64,000 nt of DNA from Leptospiraceae bacterium (GCA_016708435.1 JADJFV010000001.1:744001-808000); one strand, 5' to 3'; positions 1 to 8,676 are shown, numbered from the stretch's first letter. A program made the numbers and translations. The notes: generated by a model from the sequence alone, not told the origin.

Positions 1-777
1 CCTTATATGCCTGTGATAGGACGTGCTATTGATGAGTCAAATGGTCAAGTGATCCAAGCCTTAGTCGGTAAAGTAATTGCTGTAAACAATGGCACGAGCG
101 TGGTGCAACCGATTATTAATTCTAATTTTACAATGGGTGTTCAAATTCCGAAGACAAATTTCTGGGCAACTCTTTCAGGCAATTCAGGGAGAGGAATGGA
201 AGCCGTTCTTAATTACATTGACAATGGATTTATAATTGATCCAAAGCTCATTACAGGAAAACAAATTGGACCTAGCCTACCTACTAGTGAAGCAAGTTTT
301 ATTGATTCATTTGGTAACTTAGGCAAACCAGTATTTTCCTCTTCCAGTGGTGGAGTATTTCCGGCTGCTATTCCTGTTGGAATTATTGCAGAAGAAGGAC
401 CACGCTCCGGTTCATTCAAAACTGCTTATATAAAGCCATATATCCGATTTGAAGAGTTGCAATTTGTGTCTGTAATCAAGAAGACTCCTGATAAATGGGT
501 AGAAGATTGGCCTGAAGAAAAAAGTATTTCTATTGAAAATCCTTACTTCGGTGAGTTAAATTTCCCGGGTGAAATTTTAGAAAGCAAAGAAGCAGGGAGC
601 AAAGACAAAAAGCCATTACCCGCTCCAGCACCTCAGCCTATACCAGTTCCAAAGAAAATAGAAATTAAGCCGGTTAATCCAACGACTCCTGTAATTCCAA
701 AAGAAAAAAAGAAACTATCTACAGATACCGATGATAGTGATGAAATGCTTCGTAAGTTAGAGGATACAAATCAATGA
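1..777 (+). CDS. mreC: MreC, rod-shape-determining protein (5' partial)
   Basis: The reading frame is open to the window edge, so the N-terminal membrane anchor and coiled coil are missing. About 258 codons remain, against 280-370 residues for a full MreC. The visible part is the MreC beta-domain (GRAIDESNGQVIQALVGKV, then the 'SGNSGRGMEAVLNYI' segment). It ends in a Pro/Lys-rich tail (around residues 200-240) that is longer than usual. MreC is a periplasmic scaffold of the elongasome that links MreB/MreD to PBP2 and RodA. Its stop overlaps the mreD start in ATGA, and the next three genes (mreD, mrdA, rodA) confirm the assignment. Confidence 0.9.
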   Translation, partial: PYMPVIGRAIDESNGQVIQALVGKVIAVNNGTSVVQPIINSNFTMGVQIPKTNFWATLSGNSGRGMEAVLNYIDNGFIIDPKLITGKQIGPSLPTSEASFIDSFGNLGKPVFSSSSGGVFPAAIPVGIIAEEGPRSGSFKTAYIKPYIRFEELQFVSVIKKTPDKWVEDWPEEKSISIENPYFGELNFPGEILESKEAGSKDKKPLPAPAPQPIPVPKKIEIKPVNPTTPVIPKEKKKLSTDTDDSDEMLRKLEDTNQ

Positions 778-1295
778 TCTTAGAACGAATCGTAATAGGA
801 ATAGGAATATTGCTTGCGCATGTATTGAACGGGACAAATCTTTTTGATATTGGCACTGCAATTAAACCTGATTTTATGATTCTTCTCGTAATCTTTTTTG
901 CTCTTCGTAAGGGAGGAATGAGTGGATTATGGATTGGATTTATCGGAGGACTTTTGACGGATGCAGCACTGGGTGGAGAAGAAGGAATTGGTGGTAAGGT
1001 ATTTTATAAAATAGGGATTCATTCTTTAAGCTTTTCCATTATTGGATATTTGTTAGGAAAATTCGGAAGAATATCTTACAATGAAAACTTTGTATCCATT
1101 TCTATATTTGCATTTTTCTTAACTCTTGCAGCTCGTGGATTAACATATATGCTTTTTAGTTTTTTCTTTCATCCAAATCTCAACTATTCATTCGTAGCAA
1201 CCTCCATTTATAACGCAGCCATTGCACCACTAACGTTTTTTACATTGTCATGGGTATATAATTTAGATCCTACGTCTTCAGAGGGAATTAGATAG
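774..1295 (+). CDS. mreD: MreD, rod-shape-determining membrane protein
   Basis: A 173-residue hydrophobic protein with about five or six membrane segments, the usual size and profile of MreD. It includes the 'KPDFMILLVIFFALRKG' segment and a glycine-rich stretch (GLWIGFIGGLLTDAA) typical of the family. It overlaps mreC by 4 bp (ATGA) and shares one base with the next gene's GTG start, so translation is probably coupled. MreD is the inner-membrane partner of MreC in lateral wall synthesis. The call rests on hydropathy and context, because the family is poorly conserved. Confidence 0.9.
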   Translation: MILERIVIGIGILLAHVLNGTNLFDIGTAIKPDFMILLVIFFALRKGGMSGLWIGFIGGLLTDAALGGEEGIGGKVFYKIGIHSLSFSIIGYLLGKFGRISYNENFVSISIFAFFLTLAARGLTYMLFSFFFHPNLNYSFVATSIYNAAIAPLTFFTLSWVYNLDPTSSEGIR

Positions 1296-3247
1296 TGTCA
1301 AGAAATTCAACCTCGTCGATTGAGTTTAAACTTGAGCAGGGATTTAGATATCGTCTGTATTTTTTTACGGGGCTAATTTTATTTACCCTCATTGCATTCA
1401 TATTACAACTATTCAATTTACAAATCATCAATGGAAGTGAAAACTCTTTAAAGGCAGAAAGGTTTGTAAGACGAAGTGAATCCTTGCCAGCAGCACGCGG
1501 TCAAGTGTATGATAGAAATTTTATCAATCCAGAAATGTCTACACAGCATATGCTGATTTCCAATTCTGCTTCCTTAGATGTTATAGTCAATTCAGGTTTA
1601 CTAAAAAATAATCCACAGCGGATAAAAGAGTTTATGCTCGTATTCTATAAGACTCTTTCCATTCCTGAGGCTTATTATGCAGATGAAATTAAAGAGCCAA
1701 AGTTTACTAAGAAAGTAAAATCGAAAATTCCAATTGTTTTATTACAAGGTATTTCCTCTGAGCAACACGAAAGAATTTCTGTTTTTGATAATATATCTCG
1801 CTTTGTTGTTTTAGTTCCTTCGCCCAAAAGAAATTATATTATGGGTCCTGCATTGGCTCATGTGTCCGGCTATGTTGGTCTTCCTAATTTAAAAGATTTA
1901 ACCAATCGTGAAATTAAATCTTATCAATTAGTTGGTAAAGGTGGTTTGGAAATTCAATATGATTCTTACCTGCGTGGGACTGATGGATTTAGATATCAAA
2001 AACGAAATTCAGATGGGAATATTGAAGAAGAGAGAATCATTGAACATGCAAAGATGGGAAACCATTTAGTTCTTACGATTGATAAGAAAATACAATTTGC
2101 TGCCTACAATGCGCTCAAGAATTATCGTGGAACTGTAATTGCAATTAAGCCTGCTACTGGAGAAATATTGGCATTAACCTCTAATCCAAGTTTTGATCCA
2201 AATCTTCTTTCGGGAAAGAACAAGCAATTAAAACTGCAACACTTCAACCGCGTAAAAAATAATGGCTGTTTTTTAAATATAGCACTTCAATCTAAATTTC
2301 CTCCTGCCTCTACATTTAAGACTCTTGTAGGACTTGCAGCTTTAGAGAGCGAGCACAAAATAGACTTTAGCCCCTCACAGACATTTCATTGTAATGGGAG
2401 CTTTATTCTAGAATCTTCTTTTGCGAGTGTTCCAGATCAAGAATTTAAATGTTGGGATAAGAAAGGTCATGGAACAAATGATCTTATACATGCAATTGAA
2501 AAATCTTGCTCTGTGTATTTCTACAATTTAGGACATAAGCTTGGTTCAGAGGCAATTTTATATTATGCGAAGCTATTTGGTTTAGATAAAAAAAGCAATA
2601 TTGATTTACCTAGCGAAATTGAAGGATTTGTTCCTAGCAATGAATGGAAGAAAAGATCTTATGGAACTAAATGGTTTGCTGGGGATACTGTTAATTTGTC
2701 GATAGGACAGGGATTTATTTCTTCGACTCCGATGGGGATGACATTATTTTATATGGCGCTTTTGAACAATGGAAAGATTCATCAGCCATTTCTTGTTTCT
2801 GAAATTCGAAACCCAATTGATAATTCAATAGTTGTAAAGAATACTGGCAAGATGTTGCGAGATATTCCGTTGAAGAGCTCTACTCTAGAAGCATTGAAGC
2901 AAGGCTTGCGTGCTGTTGTAAAAACTGGGACTGCTTCAAGAATATTAAACTTACCAGAGCTGCCTGAGCTTGCGGGCAAAACTGGAACCGCGCAAACAAG
3001 AAGACGTGGTTTGTCAAAATCAAATCACGCATGGTTTATCGGTTATGGACCATATAACGCTCCAGTGGAGCAACAAGTGTTAGTCACTGTATTCGTTGAA
3101 TATGGTGTTGGTGGATCGGTAGGTGCGGCACCTATCGCTAAAGAAGTTTTTAAAGCTGCATTTCCACCTGGTTCCTTTAAAAGAACAGAACGAATTGATG
3201 GAAATAGAATGGATGATGAGATGCCAGTTGAGGAGATACTGCAATAA
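1295..3247 (+). CDS. mrdA: Penicillin-binding protein 2 (elongasome transpeptidase)
   Basis: A 650-residue class B PBP. There is one N-terminal membrane anchor (about residues 20-45), then the dimerisation domain and the transpeptidase domain. The active-site tetrad STFK is at residues 339-342 and the KTG box (GKTGTAQ) at 562-564; SCS near residue 405 is the likely SxN/SxC motif. It cross-links peptidoglycan in the periplasm together with RodA. The start is GTG, sharing its first base with the mreD stop. A second KTGTA string about 20 residues before the true KTG box falls in the segment that usually carries 'GTA', so it is probably coincidental. Confidence 0.95.
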   Translation: MSRNSTSSIEFKLEQGFRYRLYFFTGLILFTLIAFILQLFNLQIINGSENSLKAERFVRRSESLPAARGQVYDRNFINPEMSTQHMLISNSASLDVIVNSGLLKNNPQRIKEFMLVFYKTLSIPEAYYADEIKEPKFTKKVKSKIPIVLLQGISSEQHERISVFDNISRFVVLVPSPKRNYIMGPALAHVSGYVGLPNLKDLTNREIKSYQLVGKGGLEIQYDSYLRGTDGFRYQKRNSDGNIEEERIIEHAKMGNHLVLTIDKKIQFAAYNALKNYRGTVIAIKPATGEILALTSNPSFDPNLLSGKNKQLKLQHFNRVKNNGCFLNIALQSKFPPASTFKTLVGLAALESEHKIDFSPSQTFHCNGSFILESSFASVPDQEFKCWDKKGHGTNDLIHAIEKSCSVYFYNLGHKLGSEAILYYAKLFGLDKKSNIDLPSEIEGFVPSNEWKKRSYGTKWFAGDTVNLSIGQGFISSTPMGMTLFYMALLNNGKIHQPFLVSEIRNPIDNSIVVKNTGKMLRDIPLKSSTLEALKQGLRAVVKTGTASRILNLPELPELAGKTGTAQTRRRGLSKSNHAWFIGYGPYNAPVEQQVLVTVFVEYGVGGSVGAAPIAKEVFKAAFPPGSFKRTERIDGNRMDDEMPVEEILQ

Positions 3248-4761
3248 TGCTAGAAAGAAGATTGGAAAAAATCGATTACTTCTTAATTATCTCTGTTGTC
3301 GTTGTTGTTCTCTGCGGTATATTCACATTATACTTCCAAGAAGCAAATATCTCCGATGGACCAGGTAAATGGTATAAACAATTATTTTATTTTATCATTG
3401 GTCTTATGACAATGTATTTCATGAGTCGAATTAATTATCAATTGCTTGGCTCTTATGCATTGCCGATTTATCTATTCTCTATTTTTTTATTAATCCTGAC
3501 TTTGATTCCAGGCATTGGCTATTTGCCTAATGGAAGAGGTGCAAGATCCTGGTTAAAGCTTGGTCCCTTTAGTTTGCAGACGAGCGAATTCGCCAAATTA
3601 TCCACTGTGATACTGCTCGGACAGTATTTAGTTTTAAAAGAAAGAGAAATTCGAAGTATTACAGTTTTAATTATTCCATTTATTATTGTGATTATTCCAA
3701 TGGTGTTCATTATTGTGCAGCCTGATTTTGGAACTGCGGTTTCTTTTATTCCAATTTTACTTGCAATGCTATTTCTTGGTGGGGCGGACATAATGCACAT
3801 TAGCTCCTTGATAATACTCGGAGGAATTTCTCTTAGCATTCCAATGTATTTAGAATATACAAGGCTTACCCTGATGGCTCCACTTGTTGAGCTTCTAACT
3901 AAGACAGAGAAGACTGAAGTTCTATCTGTTGTAAATCAACTCGGTGGAAAGATTTGGCTTGTATTAAATGGAGAAACGGTTCTTGCTAAGGAAGGGGCAA
4001 TTCTGATTAACCCCAAGAATTTTAAAATATTACAAGACGCTGCAGACCAAGTAATTGATGAGAATACCAGTTTCTTGTTTAAGCTTTTTTCCAATGAAAG
4101 CTTTATGATTACATTTGGTGGAAGTCTTATTCTAATCAGTGCCATTTTGATTGGCTTACGCATTACTCGTGGTTCTGATAATCTCAGAAAGTATTATATC
4201 CCATTGGGGGTTCTCGGTATTAGCTTCTTATTTGCATTTGCGGTAACAAAGAAAATTCCTTTCCGAGAAAACCAAGTGATTCGTTTAACTGCATTTATCA
4301 ATCCTGATCAGTTTAAACAGGGTGCAGGTTATCAGCTACGTGCTTCTAAACCGGCGATTGGCTCTGGACGTTTTGTTGGTAAAGGGTTTGGTCATGGTGA
4401 GATGACAGAGGGAAGAGTTCCTCATGTTCCTGAAAGTAGCACTGACTTTATATTTGCCTCCTGGGCAGAGCAGACTGGGTTTATTGGATCTGTATTTCTT
4501 TTATTTTTCTTATTATCAATTCCTTTGCGTGGACTTCAGATTAGTTTCGAAAGTAAGGATAGGTTTGGTTCGCTGTTAGCCGCAGGCATTGTCGCGTTGA
4601 TTTTTTTTCATATGGCTATTAATATTGGAATTGTAATTGGACTTATGCCTATTACTGGTTTGCCTCTTTCGTTCATGAGTTATGGAGGCTCACATCTACT
4701 TATGTCGATGGTTGCCGTTGGTATCATTCTTTCTATAAAACTTAGAAAACATGCAAATTAA
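3247..4761 (+). CDS. rodA: RodA, SEDS-family peptidoglycan glycosyltransferase
   Basis: A 504-residue multi-pass SEDS protein. Family signatures are plain: the 'RLTAFINP' loop, GYQ followed by 'AIGSGRFVGKGFGHG', 'HVPESSTDFIFA' and the C-terminal 'GLPLSFMSYGGS'. RodA polymerises lipid II into glycan strands with PBP2. It is about 130 residues longer than a typical 370-residue RodA. The extra length is a central insert (about residues 205-290) that looks soluble and is flanked by membrane segments. The ATG overlaps the mrdA stop by one base (TAATG). Confidence 0.93.
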   Translation: MLERRLEKIDYFLIISVVVVVLCGIFTLYFQEANISDGPGKWYKQLFYFIIGLMTMYFMSRINYQLLGSYALPIYLFSIFLLILTLIPGIGYLPNGRGARSWLKLGPFSLQTSEFAKLSTVILLGQYLVLKEREIRSITVLIIPFIIVIIPMVFIIVQPDFGTAVSFIPILLAMLFLGGADIMHISSLIILGGISLSIPMYLEYTRLTLMAPLVELLTKTEKTEVLSVVNQLGGKIWLVLNGETVLAKEGAILINPKNFKILQDAADQVIDENTSFLFKLFSNESFMITFGGSLILISAILIGLRITRGSDNLRKYYIPLGVLGISFLFAFAVTKKIPFRENQVIRLTAFINPDQFKQGAGYQLRASKPAIGSGRFVGKGFGHGEMTEGRVPHVPESSTDFIFASWAEQTGFIGSVFLLFFLLSIPLRGLQISFESKDRFGSLLAAGIVALIFFHMAINIGIVIGLMPITGLPLSFMSYGGSHLLMSMVAVGIILSIKLRKHAN

Positions 4762-4773
4762 AGTTGTGCGATA

Positions 4774-5535
4774 ATGCTAAATAGATCTACTATTCATGAA
4801 GAAGTAAGAGAATTTTTTGACGTAAAGAGTAATCTTGTCAGAGAAATCGAAAGGTATGAAAAGAAAGTCTATTCCGAGAAGCAAGACTTAGCTAGGATAC
4901 AGAAAATATTAGATCAACTATGGACGCTTGTTGATAAAAGTAATTCTGAATATTTCAGAGTAAGACTGGTTACTCTTGATAAGCTGCTCAAAAGAAATGC
5001 AGAAAAGAGAACTTACCGTAAAATTGAATTTGATAGAATCTTTAAAATTCTATCAAAGATCAAAGAAGATGATGGAGTAGAATTCTTAAATGAAGGACTC
5101 AGGAATCGGATTGAGAAAATATCAGAAAGACTATTTCGCACAACGCATCATTTAGAACCGGAGACTGAGGATAAATTCTATCTATTAACATATAAAACTT
5201 TAAGCTTTATAGTGCGTAGTTATGAGAAAAAGATTCTACAGGACGTAGATGCAAGAAAGTCTTACGTTAGAATAAAAAATAAACGTTATCCGTTATTTCC
5301 TGCCTATACCGGTCTCAAGACTGGCGATGAAGATTTTCAAATAGATTATTGTAATGTTTTAATTCTTAAAGTCAGAACTGATTATAAATGCTTCCGATTC
5401 GATCATATCGAAACAGTATCGGATATTAGTTATGATTATTTAAATGCAAAGATGATTCCCCTCGAAGAGCCAATTCAAGAAATCAAACACTATATCCGCC
5501 TAAGAGGCAAACGGGTATATTACTTAGATGTTTGA
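4774..5535 (+). CDS. Conserved hypothetical protein after rodA
   Basis: A 253-residue soluble, highly charged protein. The first 60 or so residues look like a coiled coil, rich in Lys/Glu (VREIERYEKKVYSEKQ). The remainder alternates predicted helices with a beta-rich C-terminal third. No signal peptide, membrane segment or catalytic motif was recognised. It starts 12 bp after rodA on the same strand, so it is probably the last gene of the shape operon and may have a wall- or division-related role (inference from position only). A large palindromic element follows it. Confidence 0.75.
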   Translation: MLNRSTIHEEVREFFDVKSNLVREIERYEKKVYSEKQDLARIQKILDQLWTLVDKSNSEYFRVRLVTLDKLLKRNAEKRTYRKIEFDRIFKILSKIKEDDGVEFLNEGLRNRIEKISERLFRTTHHLEPETEDKFYLLTYKTLSFIVRSYEKKILQDVDARKSYVRIKNKRYPLFPAYTGLKTGDEDFQIDYCNVLILKVRTDYKCFRFDHIETVSDISYDYLNAKMIPLEEPIQEIKHYIRLRGKRVYYLDV

Positions 5536-5545
5536 TTACTTCCTC

Positions 5546-5690
5546 TGTCATTTCGAACTAGCAGCATCCGATTTTGCGCCGTGAGAAATCTATTTGGCAA
5601 TATAACGATAGTTCTAAGCTAGATAGACCTCTCACGATTTTCCACCCTGCGCTTAGTCGCGGCCTTCACCTTCGTATGTTCGAGGTGACT
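5546..5690. repeat. Palindromic repeat element with terminal inverted repeats
   Basis: The ends are imperfect 13-bp inverted repeats, TGTCATTTCGAAC at 5546-5558 and GTTCGAGGTGACT at 5678-5690. A second nested pair (GTGAGAAATCTAT against ATAGACCTCTCAC) lies inside. The element fills the gap between two convergent genes, so its transcript could form a long hairpin that ends transcription from both sides. It resembles the small non-coding mobile repeats dispersed in many genomes. No ORF is present in it. Confidence 0.65.
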
Positions 5691-5719
5691 GTAATGCAAG
5701 GCTCTATACTTTATATTCG

Positions 5720-6478
5720 TTATTTTTCATACATTGTCTTCATTTCGTAAAGAATCTTGTTGGGCTTAGTATCTTTATCTATTTCTGTAAATTCTAAAAT
5801 AGAAACTAAACCGGTTGCATTGTCTGTCATTTCTAATCTATTCAAACTTGAAATTTCGGAATTGGAATTGCTTTCTCTTACTTTGATTTTTCCATATCTA
5901 AATTTCATTGTCTTAATTAAAAATCCTTCATGGGAAGTAAAATCTATTTTCCTTGGAGCATAATCTGTATTATCTACTTGAAGTTCTAGGTATTTGTAAG
6001 AAGGAGTCGATAGAGGAGTCATTTTTAGAATACTTGTTTCCGAGGTTTCGGTCTTTGTTTTGTTTACCTCTGCTGCACTGTAATTTGCTTCATAAGAAAG
6101 ATTGCTCAAATCTAAATAGGTAAACGAGGAATGCAATACTCTTTCCATCTTTTCCATTTGCTCAATTCCAAAAAAATTTCCGGATAATACATTGTAGTAA
6201 GTTAGGTTTTGACCGCGCTTGATGGAAAGTAATTTTGCTACCGGCTTACGGTGAGTAATCTCAAATGTATATAATACATCTTCGCCTTGCTTGAATATGT
6301 TTACTTTCCAGAAATGAGTTTCATGATTTCCTTTCTTGATAGAAAGTCTAGCGCGGGTAAGTCCATCGTTTATTGCAAGAGTCCTATCGAGTCGCTCAAT
6401 GATTTCTTGTCCACCAAGCTTTTCATCAGCGAAGAGAGACAGATTTATTATGAGTAGAAGTGTAGAGAAAAGTTTCAT
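5720..6478 (-). CDS. LolA-like outer-membrane lipoprotein-sorting protein
   Basis: A 252-residue exported protein with a clear N-terminal signal (MKLFSTLLLIINLSLFADE). The mature part fits the 'outer membrane lipoprotein-sorting protein' family (LolA_like fold). It has an initial helix (GGQEIIERLDRTL), then alternating beta strands including 'KLLSIKRGQNLTYYNV' and 'YKYLELQVDNTDYAPRKI'. Such proteins are periplasmic half-barrels that bind lipid or lipoprotein, often working beside RND/MMPL exporters. No exporter is adjacent here. It is transcribed convergently with the shape operon. The family call is from pattern memory and is moderately sure. Confidence 0.75.
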   Translation of the reverse strand: MKLFSTLLLIINLSLFADEKLGGQEIIERLDRTLAINDGLTRARLSIKKGNHETHFWKVNIFKQGEDVLYTFEITHRKPVAKLLSIKRGQNLTYYNVLSGNFFGIEQMEKMERVLHSSFTYLDLSNLSYEANYSAAEVNKTKTETSETSILKMTPLSTPSYKYLELQVDNTDYAPRKIDFTSHEGFLIKTMKFRYGKIKVRESNSNSEISSLNRLEMTDNATGLVSILEFTEIDKDTKPNKILYEMKTMYEK

Positions 6479-6637
6479 CTTACTTAATATCGGAAATAGA
6501 AAAAGGTAATTAACATTATTTATGGAATTGCAAATTTATTTAAAGTCTTCTAATTGTTGATATGGGAACAATGAATTGACCTTTACTACAACTGGAGCAG
6601 CACTCGTTTATCATTCGACAGTAAGGGCAATTTGCAT

Positions 6638-6677
6638 CGAACTCTGATCGAACCCTGACCGAAGGCTGATCGAAAGG
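6638..6677. repeat. Short degenerate tandem repeat (about 11-12 bp unit)
   Basis: Three imperfect units of the pattern CTGATCGAA(A/C)(C/G) lie in the 266-bp gap between two minus-strand genes: CTCTGATCGAAC, CCTGACCGAAG and GCTGATCGAAAG. Nothing else was recognised in this gap, and no gene overlaps it. Confidence 0.45.
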
Positions 6678-6744
6678 TAGTAAATGGCTACTAGTCGCTT
6701 GCCAATGTAATTCTTAAACTATAAAACAAAAAGGGATGATCAGT

Positions 6745-7386
6745 TTAGAAAAGATTTTTATCTTTTGCTTTCTTCATTAATTGGCGTTGATTGTTCACTT
6801 CTAATTTTCTATAAATACTTCGAACATGAACTCTGAGTGTAGTAACTGAAATATTTAGAGTTTTTGAAATTGTCTTTATGGAATAACCTTCACATAGTTC
6901 TTTTAGAACTTCATTTTCCCTTTTGGTAAGAGGCTCGGATTCCTCAGGAGTATTCTCTATGTCATTAAAAAAATTTACAATTCGAAGAGCAATGCTTGGC
7001 GTAATGGAAGCTTCCCCAGAAAGTAGAGTGTCTATTGCTGTATCAATAGTAAAGATTTCTCCTTTAAACATATAACCCGTAGCCCCATATTTTAAAGCCT
7101 CAAAAATTCGTTCCTCAGCATTGAATCCAGACAAAAGTAATTTTGGAATTTTTAGATTTCGAATGGAAGGTTGTCCTAAGAAAGTAATCCCATCCATTCC
7201 TGTGAGTCTAATATCAATTATTAGAAAATTAATTGTGCTAAGAAAATTTGATTGAAGCGCTTCTTCGGCAGAGGTAAATTCTAAAATTTCTTTTACATCT
7301 TTTCTTACTTTTAAAAGATTCACTACCGTTCCTAAAAATCTATAGTCATCTTCTACAATTCCAAAAACCAAATTCGCCTCTTTCAT
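6745..7386 (-). CDS. NarL/FixJ-family response regulator
   Basis: A 213-residue two-domain regulator. The receiver domain (about 8-125) has the acidic pair in GIVEDDY, the phospho-acceptor Asp in LIIDIRLTGMDG, the Ser of LLLSGF and the Lys of YMFKGE. The LuxR/GerE helix-turn-helix (about 150-210) carries 'LTKRENEVLKELCEGYS' and 'VHVRSIYRKLEV'. It should bind DNA as a phosphorylation-controlled dimer. No kinase is adjacent; the nearest sensor kinase is at 17.6-18.9 kb. A palindrome resembling two sites upstream of the 8677 LuxR-type gene lies 45 bp upstream of its start. Confidence 0.92.
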   Translation of the reverse strand: MKEANLVFGIVEDDYRFLGTVVNLLKVRKDVKEILEFTSAEEALQSNFLSTINFLIIDIRLTGMDGITFLGQPSIRNLKIPKLLLSGFNAEERIFEALKYGATGYMFKGEIFTIDTAIDTLLSGEASITPSIALRIVNFFNDIENTPEESEPLTKRENEVLKELCEGYSIKTISKTLNISVTTLRVHVRSIYRKLEVNNQRQLMKKAKDKNLF

Positions 7387-7430
7387 TCATACAGGAAAAT
7401 TGTTAGTTATCCTAATTTCAAGTGAAAATA

Positions 7431-7446
7431 TACTCAAAATTGGGTA
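7431..7446. promoter_or_regulatory. Palindromic operator-like site A
   Basis: The sequence TACTCAA-AA-TTGGGTA is a 7+2+7 near-palindrome (6 of 7 pairs), 45 bp upstream of the minus-strand response regulator. It matches sites B and C upstream of the second LuxR-type gene in length, centre and base pattern TAC(C/T)(C/T)AA-NN-TT(A/G)(A/G)GTA. It is a candidate binding site for one of these regulators; the factor is inferred. Confidence 0.5.
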
Positions 7447-7660
7447 GATGGAAGACCGTTTGCATTAATATGTCATAATATGGCACATAACTAATCCGAA
7501 AGCATTTAGAAAAATGGAATCAAGTTTAATCTGTTTTGATACAAGCATCCTAAAAGATTTCTTCCGTTAGGTGGCAAGGAGAAATGAAATGGAGAGTGAA
7601 TTTTCCTTTTTGTTTTAAAAAATACTTGCAGAGCTTGCTTTATTCATAAGAATAAAAACT

Positions 7661-7966
7661 ATGATGTCACAGGTAACAATGTTACAACTGAAAGAACTGA
7701 CTGGAGAATCCGACTATGAATCCTCAGTGCAAAAACTTGTTTTTGAATATTTAGAATTGAAACTTTCCTATTGGAAATTAATTGATAAACAATTTGAAGA
7801 AAAAAAAGGAATGCCATTTTTAGAGTATCAGAATACTAAATACGAAGAATGGGATGGCATTAACTGGAAATTAAAGGAGGAATTTCACGATTGGGAAGCC
7901 GCAATTGCTACAATACAACACTTTTCTAACCTAAGAGACAAATGGTCATTAGTCAGTTCGAAATAG
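7661..7966 (+). CDS. Hypothetical protein, possible antitoxin partner
   Basis: A 101-residue, mostly helical, acidic protein with no recognised domain. It overlaps the next gene by 25 bp, the tight arrangement usual for toxin-antitoxin pairs. It begins with two nearby Met codons (MMSQVTM) at the end of an AT-rich stretch. Residues 45-75 carry an aromatic-rich segment (YQNTKYEEWDGINWK). An antitoxin role is inferred only from position beside a TumE-like gene. It lacks the helix-turn-helix expected of the known TumA partner, so it may be something else. Confidence 0.5.
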   Translation: MMSQVTMLQLKELTGESDYESSVQKLVFEYLELKLSYWKLIDKQFEEKKGMPFLEYQNTKYEEWDGINWKLKEEFHDWEAAIATIQHFSNLRDKWSLVSSK

Positions 7967-8298
7967 AGTTACAGTCTGCCCTGCAACAGCTTGATTATGT
8001 TGTAAGTATTTATCTCTATCAAATCAGTGAAAATTCGATCAAGGGAAAAGTGACTTTGCGAAAGAGTTATACTTTAGAAGTCAGATTTACAGAATTTGAG
8101 CAAGAATTCAATTTTACTTTATCATTTACCTTGTTATACAATGACGAAAGAATCTGGGGATTAGATAAAGATAACAGGATCGGCTGGCATATTCATCCAA
8201 TAGGAAATCCAAAAGATCATGAGCCAATACAACCTAAATCAATTTCTGAGATTATTAGCATCTTTGACTCTATGTGCAGTCAATTCATGAGTTACTAA
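7942..8298 (+). CDS. Possible TumE-like toxin (DUF6516-type)
   Basis: A 118-residue protein with a beta-rich middle, then 'DERIWGLDKDNRIGWHIHP', a His-rich turn and the closing helix 'PKSISEIISIFDSM'. This order (a strand with aromatic and Asp residues, an H-x-H-P motif, then an Ile-rich helix) recalls TumE/DUF6516 toxins. The match is from memory and not strong. Its start lies inside the end of the preceding gene (25-bp overlap in a different frame), which suggests coupled translation. Confidence 0.5.
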   Translation: MVISQFEIELQSALQQLDYVVSIYLYQISENSIKGKVTLRKSYTLEVRFTEFEQEFNFTLSFTLLYNDERIWGLDKDNRIGWHIHPIGNPKDHEPIQPKSISEIISIFDSMCSQFMSY

Positions 8299-8380
8299 CT
8301 CAGCAGCTAATCACCATTTACCTTTTTACTACTCAATGAAACCATTTCCATAACTAGAATTTCCGATTTTTCTCCATTCC

Positions 8381-8402
8381 ATCTACCTAAAATTAGGTAG
8401 AT
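8381..8402. promoter_or_regulatory. Palindromic operator-like site B
   Basis: Perfect 10-bp arms around a 2-bp centre: ATCTACCTAA, AA, TTAGGTAGAT. It shares the pattern of site A (7431) and site C (8427). The B and C centres are 43 bp apart, about four helical turns, so two dimers could sit on the same face of the DNA. It lies about 275 bp upstream of the LuxR-type gene. Confidence 0.55.
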
Positions 8403-8426
8403 CGGCTTACAAAAAACGCATAAATC

Positions 8427-8442
8427 TACTCAATTTTGAGTA
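8427..8442. promoter_or_regulatory. Palindromic operator-like site C
   Basis: TACTCAA-TT-TTGAGTA, a perfect 7+2+7 palindrome. Its left flank (ATC before TACTCAA) also matches site B. The perfect palindrome at 8448-8461 follows immediately. It is the third member of the site family shared by the two LuxR-type genes. Confidence 0.55.
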
Positions 8443-8676
8443 TTTACATTCTTCGAAGAATATGCGATAGTTGGGTATGGGAAAGGTTAGGCGATAGGGG
8501 TTGTCGCCATGGTGGACGGGGAAGAATTTTTGAACAAGAAGGGAATTATATTTTATGAATTCTTTTAATAAGGAGCTAACAGGAAGAGGAATGGTCAGGA
8601 GAATCAAAGGAAAATCTATATACCAGATTACGGATAGGTTCCATTTCTTTTTAAATATATTTCAGAGACACATAGC

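Larger units (their letters stand above)
8299..8676. other. 378-bp regulatory gap with a cluster of palindromes
   Basis: No credible gene was found here. The gap holds three palindromes upstream of the LuxR-type gene at 8677: sites B (8381-8402) and C (8427-8442), described separately, and ATTCTTCGAAGAAT at 8448-8461, a perfect 14-bp palindrome. Such a concentration suggests the control region of the downstream gene. Confidence 0.5.

Noticed and set aside
2917..2940. Second KTGTA motif in PBP2 as a duplicated active-site box
   Set aside because: The following GKTGTAQ fits the true box; the first lies in the usual segment before it, where GTA is common in the family.
8407..8607. Minus-strand 66-residue ORF
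   Set aside because: It runs across the palindrome cluster and has no ribosome site or family character.
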